Shown piece by piece: positions 7,990-16,990 of a stretch of 64,000 nt of DNA; the stretch's first letter is position 1, and every line of letters begins with the position of its first letter. Source of the stretch: Arthrobacter sp. SLBN-100. GTDB lineage: Bacteria > Actinomycetota > Actinomycetes > Actinomycetales > Micrococcaceae. The notes beneath the pieces are model-generated. The model saw nothing but the letters and a program-made list of their open reading frames with translations. It was not told the DNA's origin and searched no databases. The stretch spans positions 2,108,001 through 2,172,000 of the forward strand of contig NZ_VFMY01000001.1 in the NCBI RefSeq assembly GCF_006715305.1. The letters are read 5' to 3'. The position numbers were made by a program, and so were the translations under genes.

Positions 7990-10485
7990 ATGAACCCCAC
8001 TCTTTCCCCGGCCGTCACGGCTCCCGCCGCCGGTTCACCCGATGCGGAAGCCCGCATCCGCGAACTCGCCGAAAGCCTGCCCCTGGAACAGCAGATCCAG
8101 CTACTGACTGGCGCGGACGTATGGGCCACCCACGCATTGCCTTCCATCGGCCTCTCCCGCGTTGTCCTGTCAGATGGTCCGTCGGGCGTCCGGGGCGAAG
8201 ACTTCGACGAGCGCCATGACTCGGTCTCCCTGCCGTCGTCGTCCGCCCTGTCCGCCACCTGGAGCGTGGACACCGCACGCCGGTACGGCCAGGTCCTGGG
8301 CCAGGAAGCCCGCCGCAAGGGCGTGCACGCCGTGCTGGGACCCACCATCAACCTGCACCGCTCCCCGCTGGGCGGCCGGCACTTCGAGTGCATGAGCGAA
8401 GACCCCCGCCTCACCGCCACCCTGGCCGCCGGGTATGTGACCGGCGTGCAGTCCATGGGCATCGGGGCCACGCCCAAGCACTACCTCGCGAACGAGGCGG
8501 AGACGGAGCGTTTCACCGCAGATTCGGTGGTGGACGAGCGTCCGCTGCGTGAGCTCTACCTGGCCGCCTTCGAGGATGCCATCACCGAGGCCCGTGCATG
8601 GCTGGTCATGAGCTCCTACAACTCCATCAACGGCACCACGGCCAGTGAGAACGAGCTTCTAAAGACGCCCCTGTCCACGGAATGGGGCTTTGACGGTGTG
8701 GTTGTCTCGGACTGGACCGGTGTCCGCTCCGTGGAAGCGGCGAACGCGAACCAGGACCTGGAGATGCCGGGACCGGTAGGGCACTGGGGGCCCAAGCTGC
8801 TGGCCGCCGTGAATGACGGCCGCGTCAGCCGGTCTGCCATCCTCGAAAAGGTCATCCGTATCCTCCGCCTCGCCGCCCGTGTCGGCTCGCTGGAAGGCGT
8901 CGCCCCTGCAGTATCCCAACTTCCGTCGGCCCTCAACGCGGCCGCCGTCGCGCGTGAAGTGGCCGTGCGCGGTGCTGTCCTGGTCCGCAACAGGGACGGG
9001 CTCCTGCCCCTGGACCCGGCTGCGCTGAGTAGCGTCGCGGTCAGCGGGCACAACGCGGAGGAAGCCCGCACGCAGGGCGGCGGCAGCGCCACCGTCATGC
9101 CCAAGTACACCATCTCACCCCTGGAGGGCCTGCGTGAGGCACTGCCGGACGTCAGCGTGAGCTACGCCCGCGGCGCCAAAGTGGCCGAAGGCCTGCAGGC
9201 CTTCCCGCGCACCTCCCTGCACAACCCGGTATCGGGCGTTCCCGGCATGCGCGTGACCTTCCTGGCCGAAGACGGCTCGGAAATCTCGGGCGAGGACCGG
9301 CTGGCTTCGCACCTGATCTGGTTCGGCGTCGGGATCCCGGAGGGTGCGGCGGCCATCCGCATGGAGGCGGACTGGACTGCTCCGACGGCGGGTGTCCACC
9401 ACCTGGGCGTCGGAACCGTGGGCCAGATCCGGCTCTCCCTGCAGGGCGAGGAGGTGTTCAATGGCGGGATCGAGGACGACACCGACGTACTGGGCGCCGC
9501 CCTCTTCGACCCGCCCAAGACCGTCCACCCCGTGGAAACGGTAGCCGGCGAATCTGTCCGGATCGAGGCTGTTTACCAGCTGCCAAAGGAGCAGGTTATT
9601 CCTTTCACCGCCATCCTCCTGGGCGAGGAAACCGTGGTGGAGGATCCGCAGGCGGAAATCGACGCGGCGGTGGAAGCGGCAAAGACTGCTGACGTGGCAA
9701 TCGTGGTGGTGGGAACCAGCGCCGCAATCGAATCCGAGGGCTTCGACCGCAAGGACCTGGATCTCCCCGGCGAGCAGAACCGGCTGGTGGAGGCGGTTGC
9801 TGCGGTGAATCAGCGCACCATCGTGGTGGTGAACTCCGGCTCGCCGGTCCTGATGCCGTGGCTCGACAAAGTGGGCGCAGTCCTGTTGGGGTGGTTCGGC
9901 GGCCAGGAGTTCGGCCGGGCCATTGCGGACATCCTGCTGGGTGCGGAGGAACCGGGCGGCCGTTTGCCCACCACCTGGCCCGCAGCCCTGGAGGACGTAC
10001 CGGTACTCAACACCATCCCCGTGGACGGCAAGGTTGTGTACTCCGAGGGCATCCATGTGGGCTACCGGGCCTGGCTCAGGCAGCAGGCCGAAGGGGGCGC
10101 CGCCCCGGCCCTCCCGTTTGGCTTCGGGCTGGGTTACACCACCTTCGAGCTGGCCGCGCCGCACGCACCGCAGTCGGTCCTGGCGGGCAATGACGTGGTG
10201 GTGCATGTACCGGTGCGCAACACCGGCAGCCGTTCCGGCCGCGAAGTGGTCCAGGTGTACCTGGAGCGGACGGAGTCGTCAGTAGACCGTCCCGTCCGGT
10301 GGCTGGCGGGCTATGCGGGGACGCACCTGGCCCCTGGCGGCACCGAAAGCGTGGCGGTCCGGATTCCCGCCAGGTCCTTTGGGCATTACGACGGCGGCTG
10401 GCAGTTTGAGGCAGGGACGTTCCGGATCCTGGTGGGCCGCCACTGCGCAGATGACTTCCAGGCGTTGGAGATAGAGCTGCGCTAG
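7990..10485 (+). CDS. Glycoside hydrolase family 3 beta-glucosidase with PA14 insert
   Basis: An 831-aa GH3 enzyme. The N-terminal barrel contains SDGPSGVRGE and the nucleophile Asp in VVSDWTG (D241). A PA14-like carbohydrate-binding insert lies at roughly residues 405-545 within the second domain. A fibronectin type III-like domain closes the protein (HVPVRNTGSRSGREVVQVYL). No signal peptide is visible, so it is cytoplasmic and probably acts on beta-glucosides brought in by the MFS transporter encoded immediately upstream. The ATG follows the transporter stop with no gap. Confidence 0.9.
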   Translation: MNPTLSPAVTAPAAGSPDAEARIRELAESLPLEQQIQLLTGADVWATHALPSIGLSRVVLSDGPSGVRGEDFDERHDSVSLPSSSALSATWSVDTARRYGQVLGQEARRKGVHAVLGPTINLHRSPLGGRHFECMSEDPRLTATLAAGYVTGVQSMGIGATPKHYLANEAETERFTADSVVDERPLRELYLAAFEDAITEARAWLVMSSYNSINGTTASENELLKTPLSTEWGFDGVVVSDWTGVRSVEAANANQDLEMPGPVGHWGPKLLAAVNDGRVSRSAILEKVIRILRLAARVGSLEGVAPAVSQLPSALNAAAVAREVAVRGAVLVRNRDGLLPLDPAALSSVAVSGHNAEEARTQGGGSATVMPKYTISPLEGLREALPDVSVSYARGAKVAEGLQAFPRTSLHNPVSGVPGMRVTFLAEDGSEISGEDRLASHLIWFGVGIPEGAAAIRMEADWTAPTAGVHHLGVGTVGQIRLSLQGEEVFNGGIEDDTDVLGAALFDPPKTVHPVETVAGESVRIEAVYQLPKEQVIPFTAILLGEETVVEDPQAEIDAAVEAAKTADVAIVVVGTSAAIESEGFDRKDLDLPGEQNRLVEAVAAVNQRTIVVVNSGSPVLMPWLDKVGAVLLGWFGGQEFGRAIADILLGAEEPGGRLPTTWPAALEDVPVLNTIPVDGKVVYSEGIHVGYRAWLRQQAEGGAAPALPFGFGLGYTTFELAAPHAPQSVLAGNDVVVHVPVRNTGSRSGREVVQVYLERTESSVDRPVRWLAGYAGTHLAPGGTESVAVRIPARSFGHYDGGWQFEAGTFRILVGRHCADDFQALEIELR

Positions 10486-10510
10486 CAGCCCGTCACCGAC
10501 GCAAACCCGC

Positions 10511-11221
10511 CTAAGGCCGGGCTGGCTCCGTTCTTTCGGTAGCCAGCCCGGCTTCTTTGTAGTAGCCCTCGATGTGGGCTGCGACCAGCTTGGCCGCACG
10601 TTCGCCGTCGTTATTGTGCACGGCGGCCAGGATGTCATGGTGCTCCGCCCGCAACCGCGCCGCAGTGGAGTCCCAGTCCGGCAGGTTTGCCGTGAGCCGG
10701 GACACGTAGCCGGTGATGGATTCGCGCAGCGATCCCATCATGGCGCTGACCACCGCGTTGCCGGCGGCATCTGCCAGAGCCAGGTGGAATCGAACGTCCA
10801 GTGCCAGGAACTCATCCACTTCCACGGCCTCAGCATCCATCTCAGCCAGGAGCCGGGCTGCACCGGCCAGCTCCGGTGAATCCGGCTCGGCATGGGACAC
10901 AGCCCATGACTCCAGCAGCACGCGGGTTTCCACGATGTCCGCCACGGGAAGGTGCTGCGTGGCCACGTGCAGCCGCAGGGCCGAGCCGAGTGCCGCCGTC
11001 GGATCCGAAATGACAACCGTCCCGGCTTCCGGGCCGGACCCGACTCCCGCCCGCACTACGCCCATCGCCTCAAGGATCCTGATGGCCTCGCGGACAGAGG
11101 TGCGGGACACCTGCAGTTGCTCGGCGAGTGAACGTTCGGCGGGAAGCCGTCCGCCCACTGCCAGCCGCCCCTCCGAAAGCTCCGTCTCAATCCAGGTGAG
11201 GACAAGTTGGTGGGTCTTCAT
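10511..11221 (-). CDS. FadR/GntR-family regulator, LldR-like
   Basis: A 236-aa regulator with an N-terminal winged helix (LPAERSLAEQLQVSRTSVREAIRILEAMG) and a C-terminal all-helical FCD ligand domain with metal-binding His residues (RFHLAL, RAEHHDI, AAHIEGYY). It is divergent from lldD, and two identical-arm palindromes of the FadR-family consensus lie between them. Control of lactate use, with L-lactate as inducer, is therefore likely. The last codons overlap a hairpin terminator that serves the convergent beta-glucosidase gene. Confidence 0.85.
   Translation of the reverse strand: MKTHQLVLTWIETELSEGRLAVGGRLPAERSLAEQLQVSRTSVREAIRILEAMGVVRAGVGSGPEAGTVVISDPTAALGSALRLHVATQHLPVADIVETRVLLESWAVSHAEPDSPELAGAARLLAEMDAEAVEVDEFLALDVRFHLALADAAGNAVVSAMMGSLRESITGYVSRLTANLPDWDSTAARLRAEHHDILAAVHNNDGERAAKLVAAHIEGYYKEAGLATERTEPARP
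10516..10552 (+). terminator. Hairpin terminator of the beta-glucosidase operon, inside the lldR 3' end
   Basis: A perfect 12-bp stem, GCCGGGCTGGCT paired with AGCCAGCCCGGC, with a 13-nt loop and the tail TTCTTTGT. It lies within the last codons of the convergent lldR-like gene. Confidence 0.75.
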
Positions 11222-11238
11222 GGAGCAATAGTAGTTGA

Positions 11239-11253
11239 TGTGGTTGGACCACA
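11239..11253. promoter_or_regulatory. LldR operator 1 (TGTGGTTGGACCACA)
   Basis: A 15-bp palindrome with perfect 6-bp arms TGTGGT/ACCACA. The core TGGTNNNACCA matches the FadR-family operator consensus. It is 17 bp upstream of the lldR start. Confidence 0.75.
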
Positions 11254-11263
11254 TGCCCTACAG

Positions 11264-11278
11264 TGTGGTTAGACCACA
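11264..11278. promoter_or_regulatory. LldR operator 2 (TGTGGTTAGACCACA)
   Basis: Same arms as operator 1 with a different 3-bp centre. Centre-to-centre distance is 25 bp. It lies 49 bp upstream of the lldD start. Confidence 0.75.
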
Positions 11279-11327
11279 GAACGGTCTGCTCAACGGCAGA
11301 ACTGTCACCGGCCCAATGGAGGACGCC

Positions 11328-12677
11328 ATGACCCACACCATCCAGCCCAGCAACCCTGAGATCACACCTGCACCCGAGGCAACGGATGTTCCGGCGGCCT
11401 CCGCGCCGGCAGCAACCACGGCTGCCGGCGGCGCTGTGTCCGCCGTGCCGGCAGCGCTGAAGCGGCGGATCCCCAAATACTCCGACCTGGCTCCGCTGAT
11501 GCAGTTCAAGAAGCCCGAGTTCAGCAAGGAAGCCCGGCTCAAGCGCGCCAGCACTATTTGGGAACTGCGGGACATCGCCAAGCGCCGCACTCCCCAGGCA
11601 CCCTTCGACTACACCGATGGCGCAGCCGAAGAGGAAATCACCCTCCGCCGCGCCCGCCAGGCCTTCCTGGACATCGAATTCCGCCCGGGGATCCTGCGCA
11701 ACGTCTCCGCCATCGACCTCAGCACCGAGATCCTGGGCAAGTCCTCGCGCCTTCCCGTAGGCATCGCCCCCACCGGTTTCACCCGGATGATGCAGTCCGA
11801 GGGCGAGTACGCCGGATCCCAGGCAGCCGAGGCGGCCGGCATCCCGTACACCCTCTCGACCATGGGCACGGCCTCCATCGAGGACGTTGCCGCCGCCGCA
11901 CCCAACGGCCGCAACTGGTTCCAGCTGTACCTGTGGACGGACCGTGACCGCTCGCTGGAGCTGATCGATCGTGCCGCCAAGGCCGGCAACGACACCCTGA
12001 TGGTCACCGTGGACACAGCAGTGGCCGGCGCCCGCCTCCGTGACGTCCGCAACGGCATGACCATCCCGCCGGCATTGACCGTCAAGACCGTGCTGGACGC
12101 GTCCTACCGCCCGGCCTGGTGGTTCAATTTCCTCACCCACGAGCCGCTCACGTTTGCCTCATTGTCCCGTTACACCGGCACTGTGGCGGACCTGATCAAC
12201 TCCATGTTCGATCCCACGCTTACCTTCGAGGACCTGGACTGGCTGCGCGAAACCTGGAAGGGCAAGCTGGTGGTCAAGGGCATCCAGACCGTGGAGGACG
12301 CCCGCCGCGTGGTGGACCACGGCGCCGACGGTGTGGTCCTGTCCAACCACGGCGGCCGCCAGCTGGACCGCGCCCCCATCCCGTTCCACCTGCTCCCCGA
12401 GGTCAAGCAGGCGTTCACCGCGGACAACAGCAACGCTGCCATCATGCTCGACACCGGCATCATGAGCGGCGCGGACATCGTGGCAGCCCTGGCCCTCGGC
12501 GCCGACTTCACCCTGATTGGCCGCGCCTACCTGTACGGCCTGATGGCTGGCGGCCGTGCCGGTGTGGACCGCACCCTCCAGATCCTTGAAAAGGACATGG
12601 CGCGCACCATGGCGCTGCTGGGTGTCAGCAAGATCTCCGAGCTCACCCCGGACCACGTGCGCCTGCTCAACAAATAG
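11328..12677 (+). CDS. lldD: FMN-dependent L-lactate dehydrogenase (quinone type)
   Basis: A 449-aa member of the FMN-dependent alpha-hydroxy acid dehydrogenase family. The FMN barrel carries the catalytic His in [10 protein letters not shown], the preceding lysine in [11 protein letters not shown], and the phosphate-binding end [10 protein letters not shown]...GRAYLYG. It oxidises L-lactate to pyruvate and passes electrons to the quinone pool. It is about 50 residues longer than the E. coli enzyme because of a 35-residue Ala/Pro-rich N-terminal tail and a short insert. The Met at 11328 was chosen since TGGAGG lies six bases before it. Expression is probably controlled by the divergent LldR-like regulator. 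Confidence 0.9.
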   Translation: MTHTIQPSNPEITPAPEATDVPAASAPAATTAAGGAVSAVPAALKRRIPKYSDLAPLMQFKKPEFSKEARLKRASTIWELRDIAKRRTPQAPFDYTDGAAEEEITLRRARQAFLDIEFRPGILRNVSAIDLSTEILGKSSRLPVGIAPTGFTRMMQSEGEYAGSQAAEAAGIPYTLSTMGTASIEDVAAAAPNGRNWFQLYLWTDRDRSLELIDRAAKAGNDTLMVTVDTAVAGARLRDVRNGMTIPPALTVKTVLDASYRPAWWFNFLTHEPLTFASLSRYTGTVADLINSMFDPTLTFEDLDWLRETWKGKLVVKGIQTVEDARRVVDHGADGVVLSNHGGRQLDRAPIPFHLLPEVKQAFTADNSNAAIMLDTGIMSGADIVAALALGADFTLIGRAYLYGLMAGGRAGVDRTLQILEKDMARTMALLGVSKISELTPDHVRLLNK

Positions 12678-12708
12678 GGACTGGCATCCTGCGGCTGAGC
12701 CTTCCGCC

Positions 12709-12803
12709 GGTGGTTGAGCCGGGCCCACGGCCGCAGGGTCCCCTGACCGAGCTTGCGAGGTGAGGGAGCGGCTGGGGAGCGAAACCGGACAGGCTCAACC
12801 ACC
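12709..12803. repeat. 95-bp inverted-repeat element ending in GGTGGTTGAGCC / GGCTCAACCACC
   Basis: The perfect 12-bp terminal inverted repeats enclose about 70 bp. It sits in the convergent gap between lldD and the ArsR gene. The termini match the core of the GGTTGAGCCTGTC repeat family at four other sites in this window. It encodes nothing and may act as a bidirectional terminator or be a miniature mobile element. Confidence 0.7.
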
Positions 12804-12815
12804 GACTGGCGGGGG

Positions 12816-13418
12816 CTACTTTTTGCGGCCGAACTTGGGCAGATTGGGGAGGTTTGCCAGCAGGTCCGCTGCCTTGGTGGCGGCGCGGCCCACGGTCCGG
12901 CCGATCTGCTGGGGCACGGTGTCATCGCTGAGCGGCGCAGCTGTTCCGCCTGGAATAACGACGGCGGGACTCAGGTCGGCGCCATCGGGCGCCAGGACGC
13001 CCGTAGAGACAGCGTCCGCTGCCACGGCATCGGCTGTGGCGTGTTCCTTCGCAGGCGCCACCCGTGGCGCTTCCCCTGCGGACAATGCCGGAATCTGGTC
13101 CCGGCTCCCCGCGACGGCGGCAGGGGCGGCAGGTGACTTCGCCGCGATCGCTGCCGAGCCGACGTCGAACGTTTCAAGCCAGCTGGCGATCCCCTCCAGC
13201 GGTTTGCGGTTCAGCGCGTAGTAGCGCTTCTGGCCCTGCGCCCGCATGCTCACCAGCTGCGCTTCACGCAGGACTTTCAGGTGCTTGGAAATGGTGGGCT
13301 GGCTCGCCGCCAGTTCCTCCACGAGCTCCCCTACGGCCTTGTCTCCTGAGCGGAGGGAGGTCAGGATGTCCCGCCGGGTCGATTCCGCTATGACGGCAAA
13401 TACGTCGTCTGTCACCAT
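12816..13418 (-). CDS. ArsR-family winged-helix regulator with long low-complexity tail
   Basis: A 200-aa protein. Residues 1-80 are an ArsR/SmtB-like winged helix (DVFAVIAESTRRDILTSL, then ELAASQPTISKHLKVLREA). The rest, about 110 residues, is Ala/Pro/Val-rich and ends in a basic segment with NLPNLPKFGRKK. Most ArsR proteins are about 100-120 aa, so the tail is unusual. No metal-binding Cys cluster is visible. The ATG at 13418 lies very close to GGGAGG; the next codon, a GTG, may be the true start. Confidence 0.8.
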   Translation of the reverse strand: MVTDDVFAVIAESTRRDILTSLRSGDKAVGELVEELAASQPTISKHLKVLREAQLVSMRAQGQKRYYALNRKPLEGIASWLETFDVGSAAIAAKSPAAPAAVAGSRDQIPALSAGEAPRVAPAKEHATADAVAADAVSTGVLAPDGADLSPAVVIPGGTAAPLSDDTVPQQIGRTVGRAATKAADLLANLPNLPKFGRKK

Positions 13419-13507
13419 GCCTCCCACCCTAGCGACATATACGCCGAAAGGCATCAACTATTTCGCCGGGCAAAGCCATTGGGAAGAGGGCAGGACGGAG
13501 GGGGATT

Positions 13508-14719
13508 TTAGTCGAACCAGGGGTCCAGTCCGTGCAGCGGAAAGACTGCCTTGCGGGTAGCCATCACGGTGCGGTCCACGGCGTCGTTGGGGTCGAATCC
13601 CACTTCCCAGGACCGCCACCAGAGCTCCACGTCGTCGCCCATCAGGTCAGGCGCCGACGCACCGAACTTCTCCTCAACGTACATCCGCCAGTCCTCGGGG
13701 ACCGCGGTCCGCAGCGGCACCGGCCGGCCCGCTGCGATGGCAACGAGGTGGCTCCACGACCGCGGAACCACCTGCAGGACGTTGTACCCGCCGCCGCCGG
13801 TGGCAATCCAGCGGTTGTCGCAGTAGCGGGCGGCAAGGTTCCCGACGGCGGTGGCCGCCTCCCGCTGCCCGTCGACGCTGAGGTTGAGGTGCGTGAGCGG
13901 GTCCGTCCGGTGGGAGTCACAGCCGTGCTGGCTGACGATCACCTCCGGCTGGAACGCTGCCACAAGCTGCGGCACCACCGCGTGGAAGGCGCGCAGCCAC
14001 CCGGCGTCGCCCGTCCCTGAGGGCAGGGCGATGTTGACGGCCGTTCCTTCCGCTAAGGGTCCGCCGATTTCGTTGGCGAACCCGGTGCCCGGGAACAACG
14101 TGAGCCCGCTTTCGTGCAGGGATACCGTGAGCACGCGGGGATCATCCCAGAAAATACTTTCGGTTCCGTCCCCATGGTGGGCATCGACGTCGAGGTACGC
14201 AACCTTGCCGATCCCGCCGTCGAGCAGCTTCTGCACGGCGAGGGCGGCGTCGTTGTAGATGCAGAATCCGCTGGCCCGGTCGCGGGCGGCGTGGTGCATG
14301 CCGCCGCCGAAGTTAACCGCGTGCAGGGCCGAGCCGTCCAGGATTTTTGAAGCGGCGAGCAGCGAGCCGCCGGCCAGCCTGGCGGCGGCCTCATGCATCC
14401 CGGCGAACGCAGGATCGTCCTCAGTGCCCAGGCCGCGCGATTCGTCGGTTGCGTAGGGGTCATCACTGACCCTGCGGACCGCTGCCACGAATTCAGCAGA
14501 GTGCACGGACTCGAGCTCGGCGTCAGTTGCGACGTAGGGGGCTTCCACGGTGACGTGGTCGAGGTCGAAGAGTCCCAGGCTGCGGGCCAGGCGTGCTGTG
14601 AGGTCCATGCGCTCCGGTGCCATCGGGTGGCCCGGACCGAAATTGTAGGCAGTCATGTCAGCGCCCCACGCCACCGTCGTTGGGGGCGCGGGCTGGCTGA
14701 GACCGGGCAGGTATGTCAT
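13508..14719 (-). CDS. acuC: Acetoin utilization protein AcuC, class I-type deacetylase
   Basis: A 403-aa member of the arginase/deacetylase superfamily. The zinc site and catalytic histidines are visible in GGGMHHA, YLDVDAHHGDGTE and the VSQHGCDSH region, with the C-terminal ATGGGGYN loop. AcuC proteins deacetylate lysines; in Bacillus the target is acetyl-CoA synthetase, and an acs gene lies 26 kb away in this window, although no operon link exists. The Met at 14719 was chosen; the Met 22 codons in (MTAYNFGPGHP) is a possible alternative. Confidence 0.87.
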   Translation of the reverse strand: MTYLPGLSQPAPPTTVAWGADMTAYNFGPGHPMAPERMDLTARLARSLGLFDLDHVTVEAPYVATDAELESVHSAEFVAAVRRVSDDPYATDESRGLGTEDDPAFAGMHEAAARLAGGSLLAASKILDGSALHAVNFGGGMHHAARDRASGFCIYNDAALAVQKLLDGGIGKVAYLDVDAHHGDGTESIFWDDPRVLTVSLHESGLTLFPGTGFANEIGGPLAEGTAVNIALPSGTGDAGWLRAFHAVVPQLVAAFQPEVIVSQHGCDSHRTDPLTHLNLSVDGQREAATAVGNLAARYCDNRWIATGGGGYNVLQVVPRSWSHLVAIAAGRPVPLRTAVPEDWRMYVEEKFGASAPDLMGDDVELWWRSWEVGFDPNDAVDRTVMATRKAVFPLHGLDPWFD

Positions 14720-14823
14720 CAATCACAGGCTACCCGAGCCCACAGCCCTTCCCGCCCGGCCATTACGTGGGCATAAGTGGTTTACTACTGAGGGAAGCAG
14801 ATTCAACCGAGGAAAAGCCACAC

Positions 14824-16254
14824 ATGACGCAAAGCCAGTCGAGGCCCCGGAACCCGGCCAGCTGGCATCCTGCCCAGGAGCGGGAGGGCCTCTGGGTTCT
14901 CACGCGGCTCCGCGACTTCATTGACGACATTGCCAACACCTCGCCGGCCCGGCTCGCGCTGAGCGCATTCGCCGCCGTATGCCTGGTGTTCACGTTCCTG
15001 CTCTCCCTGCCCGTCTCGTCCGCCACCGGCGCTGTCACACCGCCCCACCAGGCTTTGTTCACGGCCGTCTCCGCGGTCTGTGTCACAGGCCTGACCGTGG
15101 TTTCCACGGCGGTGCACTGGTCCTTCTTCGGCCAGCTGGTAATCCTGATCGGCATCTTCATCGGTGGACTCGGAACCCTGACCCTGGCCTCACTGCTCGC
15201 GCTGATGGTGAGTAAGCGCCTCGGGGTCCGGGGCAAGATCATTGCAGCGGAATCCATGAACAACGCAGGGCGCCTGGGCGAGGTGGGCACCCTGCTGCGG
15301 ATCGTCATCACCACGTCAGTGGTCATTGAAGGCATCCTCGCACTGGCACTTATCCCCCGGTTCCTCGCCCTCGGCGAGCCGTTCTGGCAATCGGTGTGGC
15401 ACGGGATCTTCTACGCCATCTCGTCCTTCAACAACGCCGGCTTCACTCCGCACTCGGACGGCATCGTGCCGTACGAAACGGACCTGTGGATCCTGGTTCC
15501 CCTGATGCTGGGCGTCTTCCTGGGCAGCCTCGGTTTTCCCGTGGTGATGGTCCTGCAGCAGAACGGCCTGAACTGGAAAAAGTGGAACCTGCACACCAAG
15601 CTCACCATCCAGGTGTCCCTCATCCTCCTGCTGGCCGGCACCTTCCTGTGGGCCTCGATGGAGTGGGACAACCTTCGGACCATTGGGGCGATGGACCTGG
15701 GGGACAAGATCACCCACTCCCTGTTTGCTTCCGTCATGATGCGCTCCGGCGGCTTCAACCTGGTGGACCAGAACCAGATGGAATCCACCACCATGCTGCT
15801 GACTGACGCGCTGATGTTCGCCGGCGGCGGCTCAGCCTCGACGGCGGGCGGCATCAAAGTCACCACCATCGCGGTGATGTTCCTGGCCATCATTGCCGAA
15901 GCGCGCGGTGACGCCGACGTCAAGGTCTACGGCAGGACGATCCCGCAGGGCACCATGAGGGTGGCCATCTCGGTGATCGTCGCAGGCGCCACCCTGGTCT
16001 CCGTCTCCGCGTTCCTCCTGTTGCACATCAGCGGTGCATCACTGGACCGGGTGCTGTTCGAAACCATTTCTGCTTTTGCCACGTGCGGCCTCAGCACGAA
16101 CCTCAGTGCCGAAGTGCCGCCGTCGGGCGTTTATGTCCTCACAGCCCTGATGTTCGCCGGCCGCGTGGGCACTGTAACCCTCGCCGCCGCCCTGGCCCTG
16201 CGCCAGCGCAGCCAGCTGTACCACTACCCGGAAGAGAGGCCAATCATTGGCTAG
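14824..16254 (+). CDS. TrkH-family potassium uptake membrane subunit
   Basis: A 476-aa integral membrane protein of the Trk/Ktr/HKT family, with four pseudo-repeats (helix, pore loop, helix). The filter segments are visible around TAVSAVCVTGLTVVST, SSFNNAGFTPHSDG, MRSGGFNLV and SAFATCGLSTNLS, each with the expected Gly. GAGGAAAAG precedes the ATG at 14824. The following trkA-like gene overlaps it by eight bases, so the channel and its regulatory subunit are co-translated. Confidence 0.9.
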   Translation: MTQSQSRPRNPASWHPAQEREGLWVLTRLRDFIDDIANTSPARLALSAFAAVCLVFTFLLSLPVSSATGAVTPPHQALFTAVSAVCVTGLTVVSTAVHWSFFGQLVILIGIFIGGLGTLTLASLLALMVSKRLGVRGKIIAAESMNNAGRLGEVGTLLRIVITTSVVIEGILALALIPRFLALGEPFWQSVWHGIFYAISSFNNAGFTPHSDGIVPYETDLWILVPLMLGVFLGSLGFPVVMVLQQNGLNWKKWNLHTKLTIQVSLILLLAGTFLWASMEWDNLRTIGAMDLGDKITHSLFASVMMRSGGFNLVDQNQMESTTMLLTDALMFAGGGSASTAGGIKVTTIAVMFLAIIAEARGDADVKVYGRTIPQGTMRVAISVIVAGATLVSVSAFLLLHISGASLDRVLFETISAFATCGLSTNLSAEVPPSGVYVLTALMFAGRVGTVTLAAALALRQRSQLYHYPEERPIIG

Positions 16255-16933
16255 TTCCCCAGACGCCCCCCGGCGGCCCGCCCACAACGCTCCAGTGCTG
16301 GTCATCGGCCTGGGCCGGTTCGGTTCCTCGACGGCCGAGCAGCTGGTCAAGCAAGGCCGGGAAGTGCTCGCCATCGAACGCGACCGCAGCCTCGTGCAGA
16401 AGTTCGCCCCGCTGCTGACACACGTGGTGGAGGCCGACGCCACCAACATCGACGCGCTCCGCCAGCTCGGGGCACAGGAGTTCAGCTCGGCCGTGGTGGG
16501 CGTTGGCACGTCCATCGAATCCTCGGTGCTCATTACGGTCAACCTGGTGGATCTGGGCATCGAGCACCTGTGGGTGAAGGCTATTACGCCCTCGCACGGC
16601 AAAATCCTCACCCGGATCGGCGCCAACCACGTGATCTACCCGGAGGCCGATGCCGGTGTCCGCGCCGCCCACCTGGTTTCCGGGCGCATGCTGGACTTCA
16701 TCGAGTTCGACGACGACTTCGCCATCGTGAAGATGTACCCGCCGCGCGAAACGGTGGGGTTCACCCTGGACGAGTCCAAGGTCCGGTCCAAGTACGGGGT
16801 CACGATCGTGGGCGTCAAGTCGCCGGGCGAGGATTTCACCTACGCGCGGCCGGAAACCAAGGTGTCCTCCCGGGACATGCTGATCGTGTCCGGCCACGTG
16901 GACCTGCTGGAACGCTTCGCCGCCCGTCCGTAA
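16247..16933 (+). CDS. TrkA/KtrA-type potassium channel regulatory subunit
   Basis: A 228-aa cytoplasmic RCK protein. The N-terminal Rossmann fold begins with VLVIGLGRFGSS and an acidic end of strand 2 (AIERD), and the C-terminal RCK-C domain starts near residue 145. It binds nucleotides and gates the TrkH partner encoded just upstream. The start codon is TTG, placed by the AGAGAGG sequence seven bases upstream and by the overlap with the trkH stop. Confidence 0.88.
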   Translation: MASSPDAPRRPAHNAPVLVIGLGRFGSSTAEQLVKQGREVLAIERDRSLVQKFAPLLTHVVEADATNIDALRQLGAQEFSSAVVGVGTSIESSVLITVNLVDLGIEHLWVKAITPSHGKILTRIGANHVIYPEADAGVRAAHLVSGRMLDFIEFDDDFAIVKMYPPRETVGFTLDESKVRSKYGVTIVGVKSPGEDFTYARPETKVSSRDMLIVSGHVDLLERFAARP

Positions 16934-16941
16934 GGGCAGGT

Positions 16942-16984
16942 GGTTGAGCCTGTCCAAACCCCGGTGGTTGAGCCTGTCGAAACC
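16942..16984. repeat. Two direct copies of GGTTGAGCCTGTCNAAACC
   Basis: Copies at 16942-16960 and 16966-16984, period 24 bp, with one mismatch between them. They lie in the convergent gap between trkA and proC. Confidence 0.85.
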
Positions 16985-16990
16985 CCCGGA

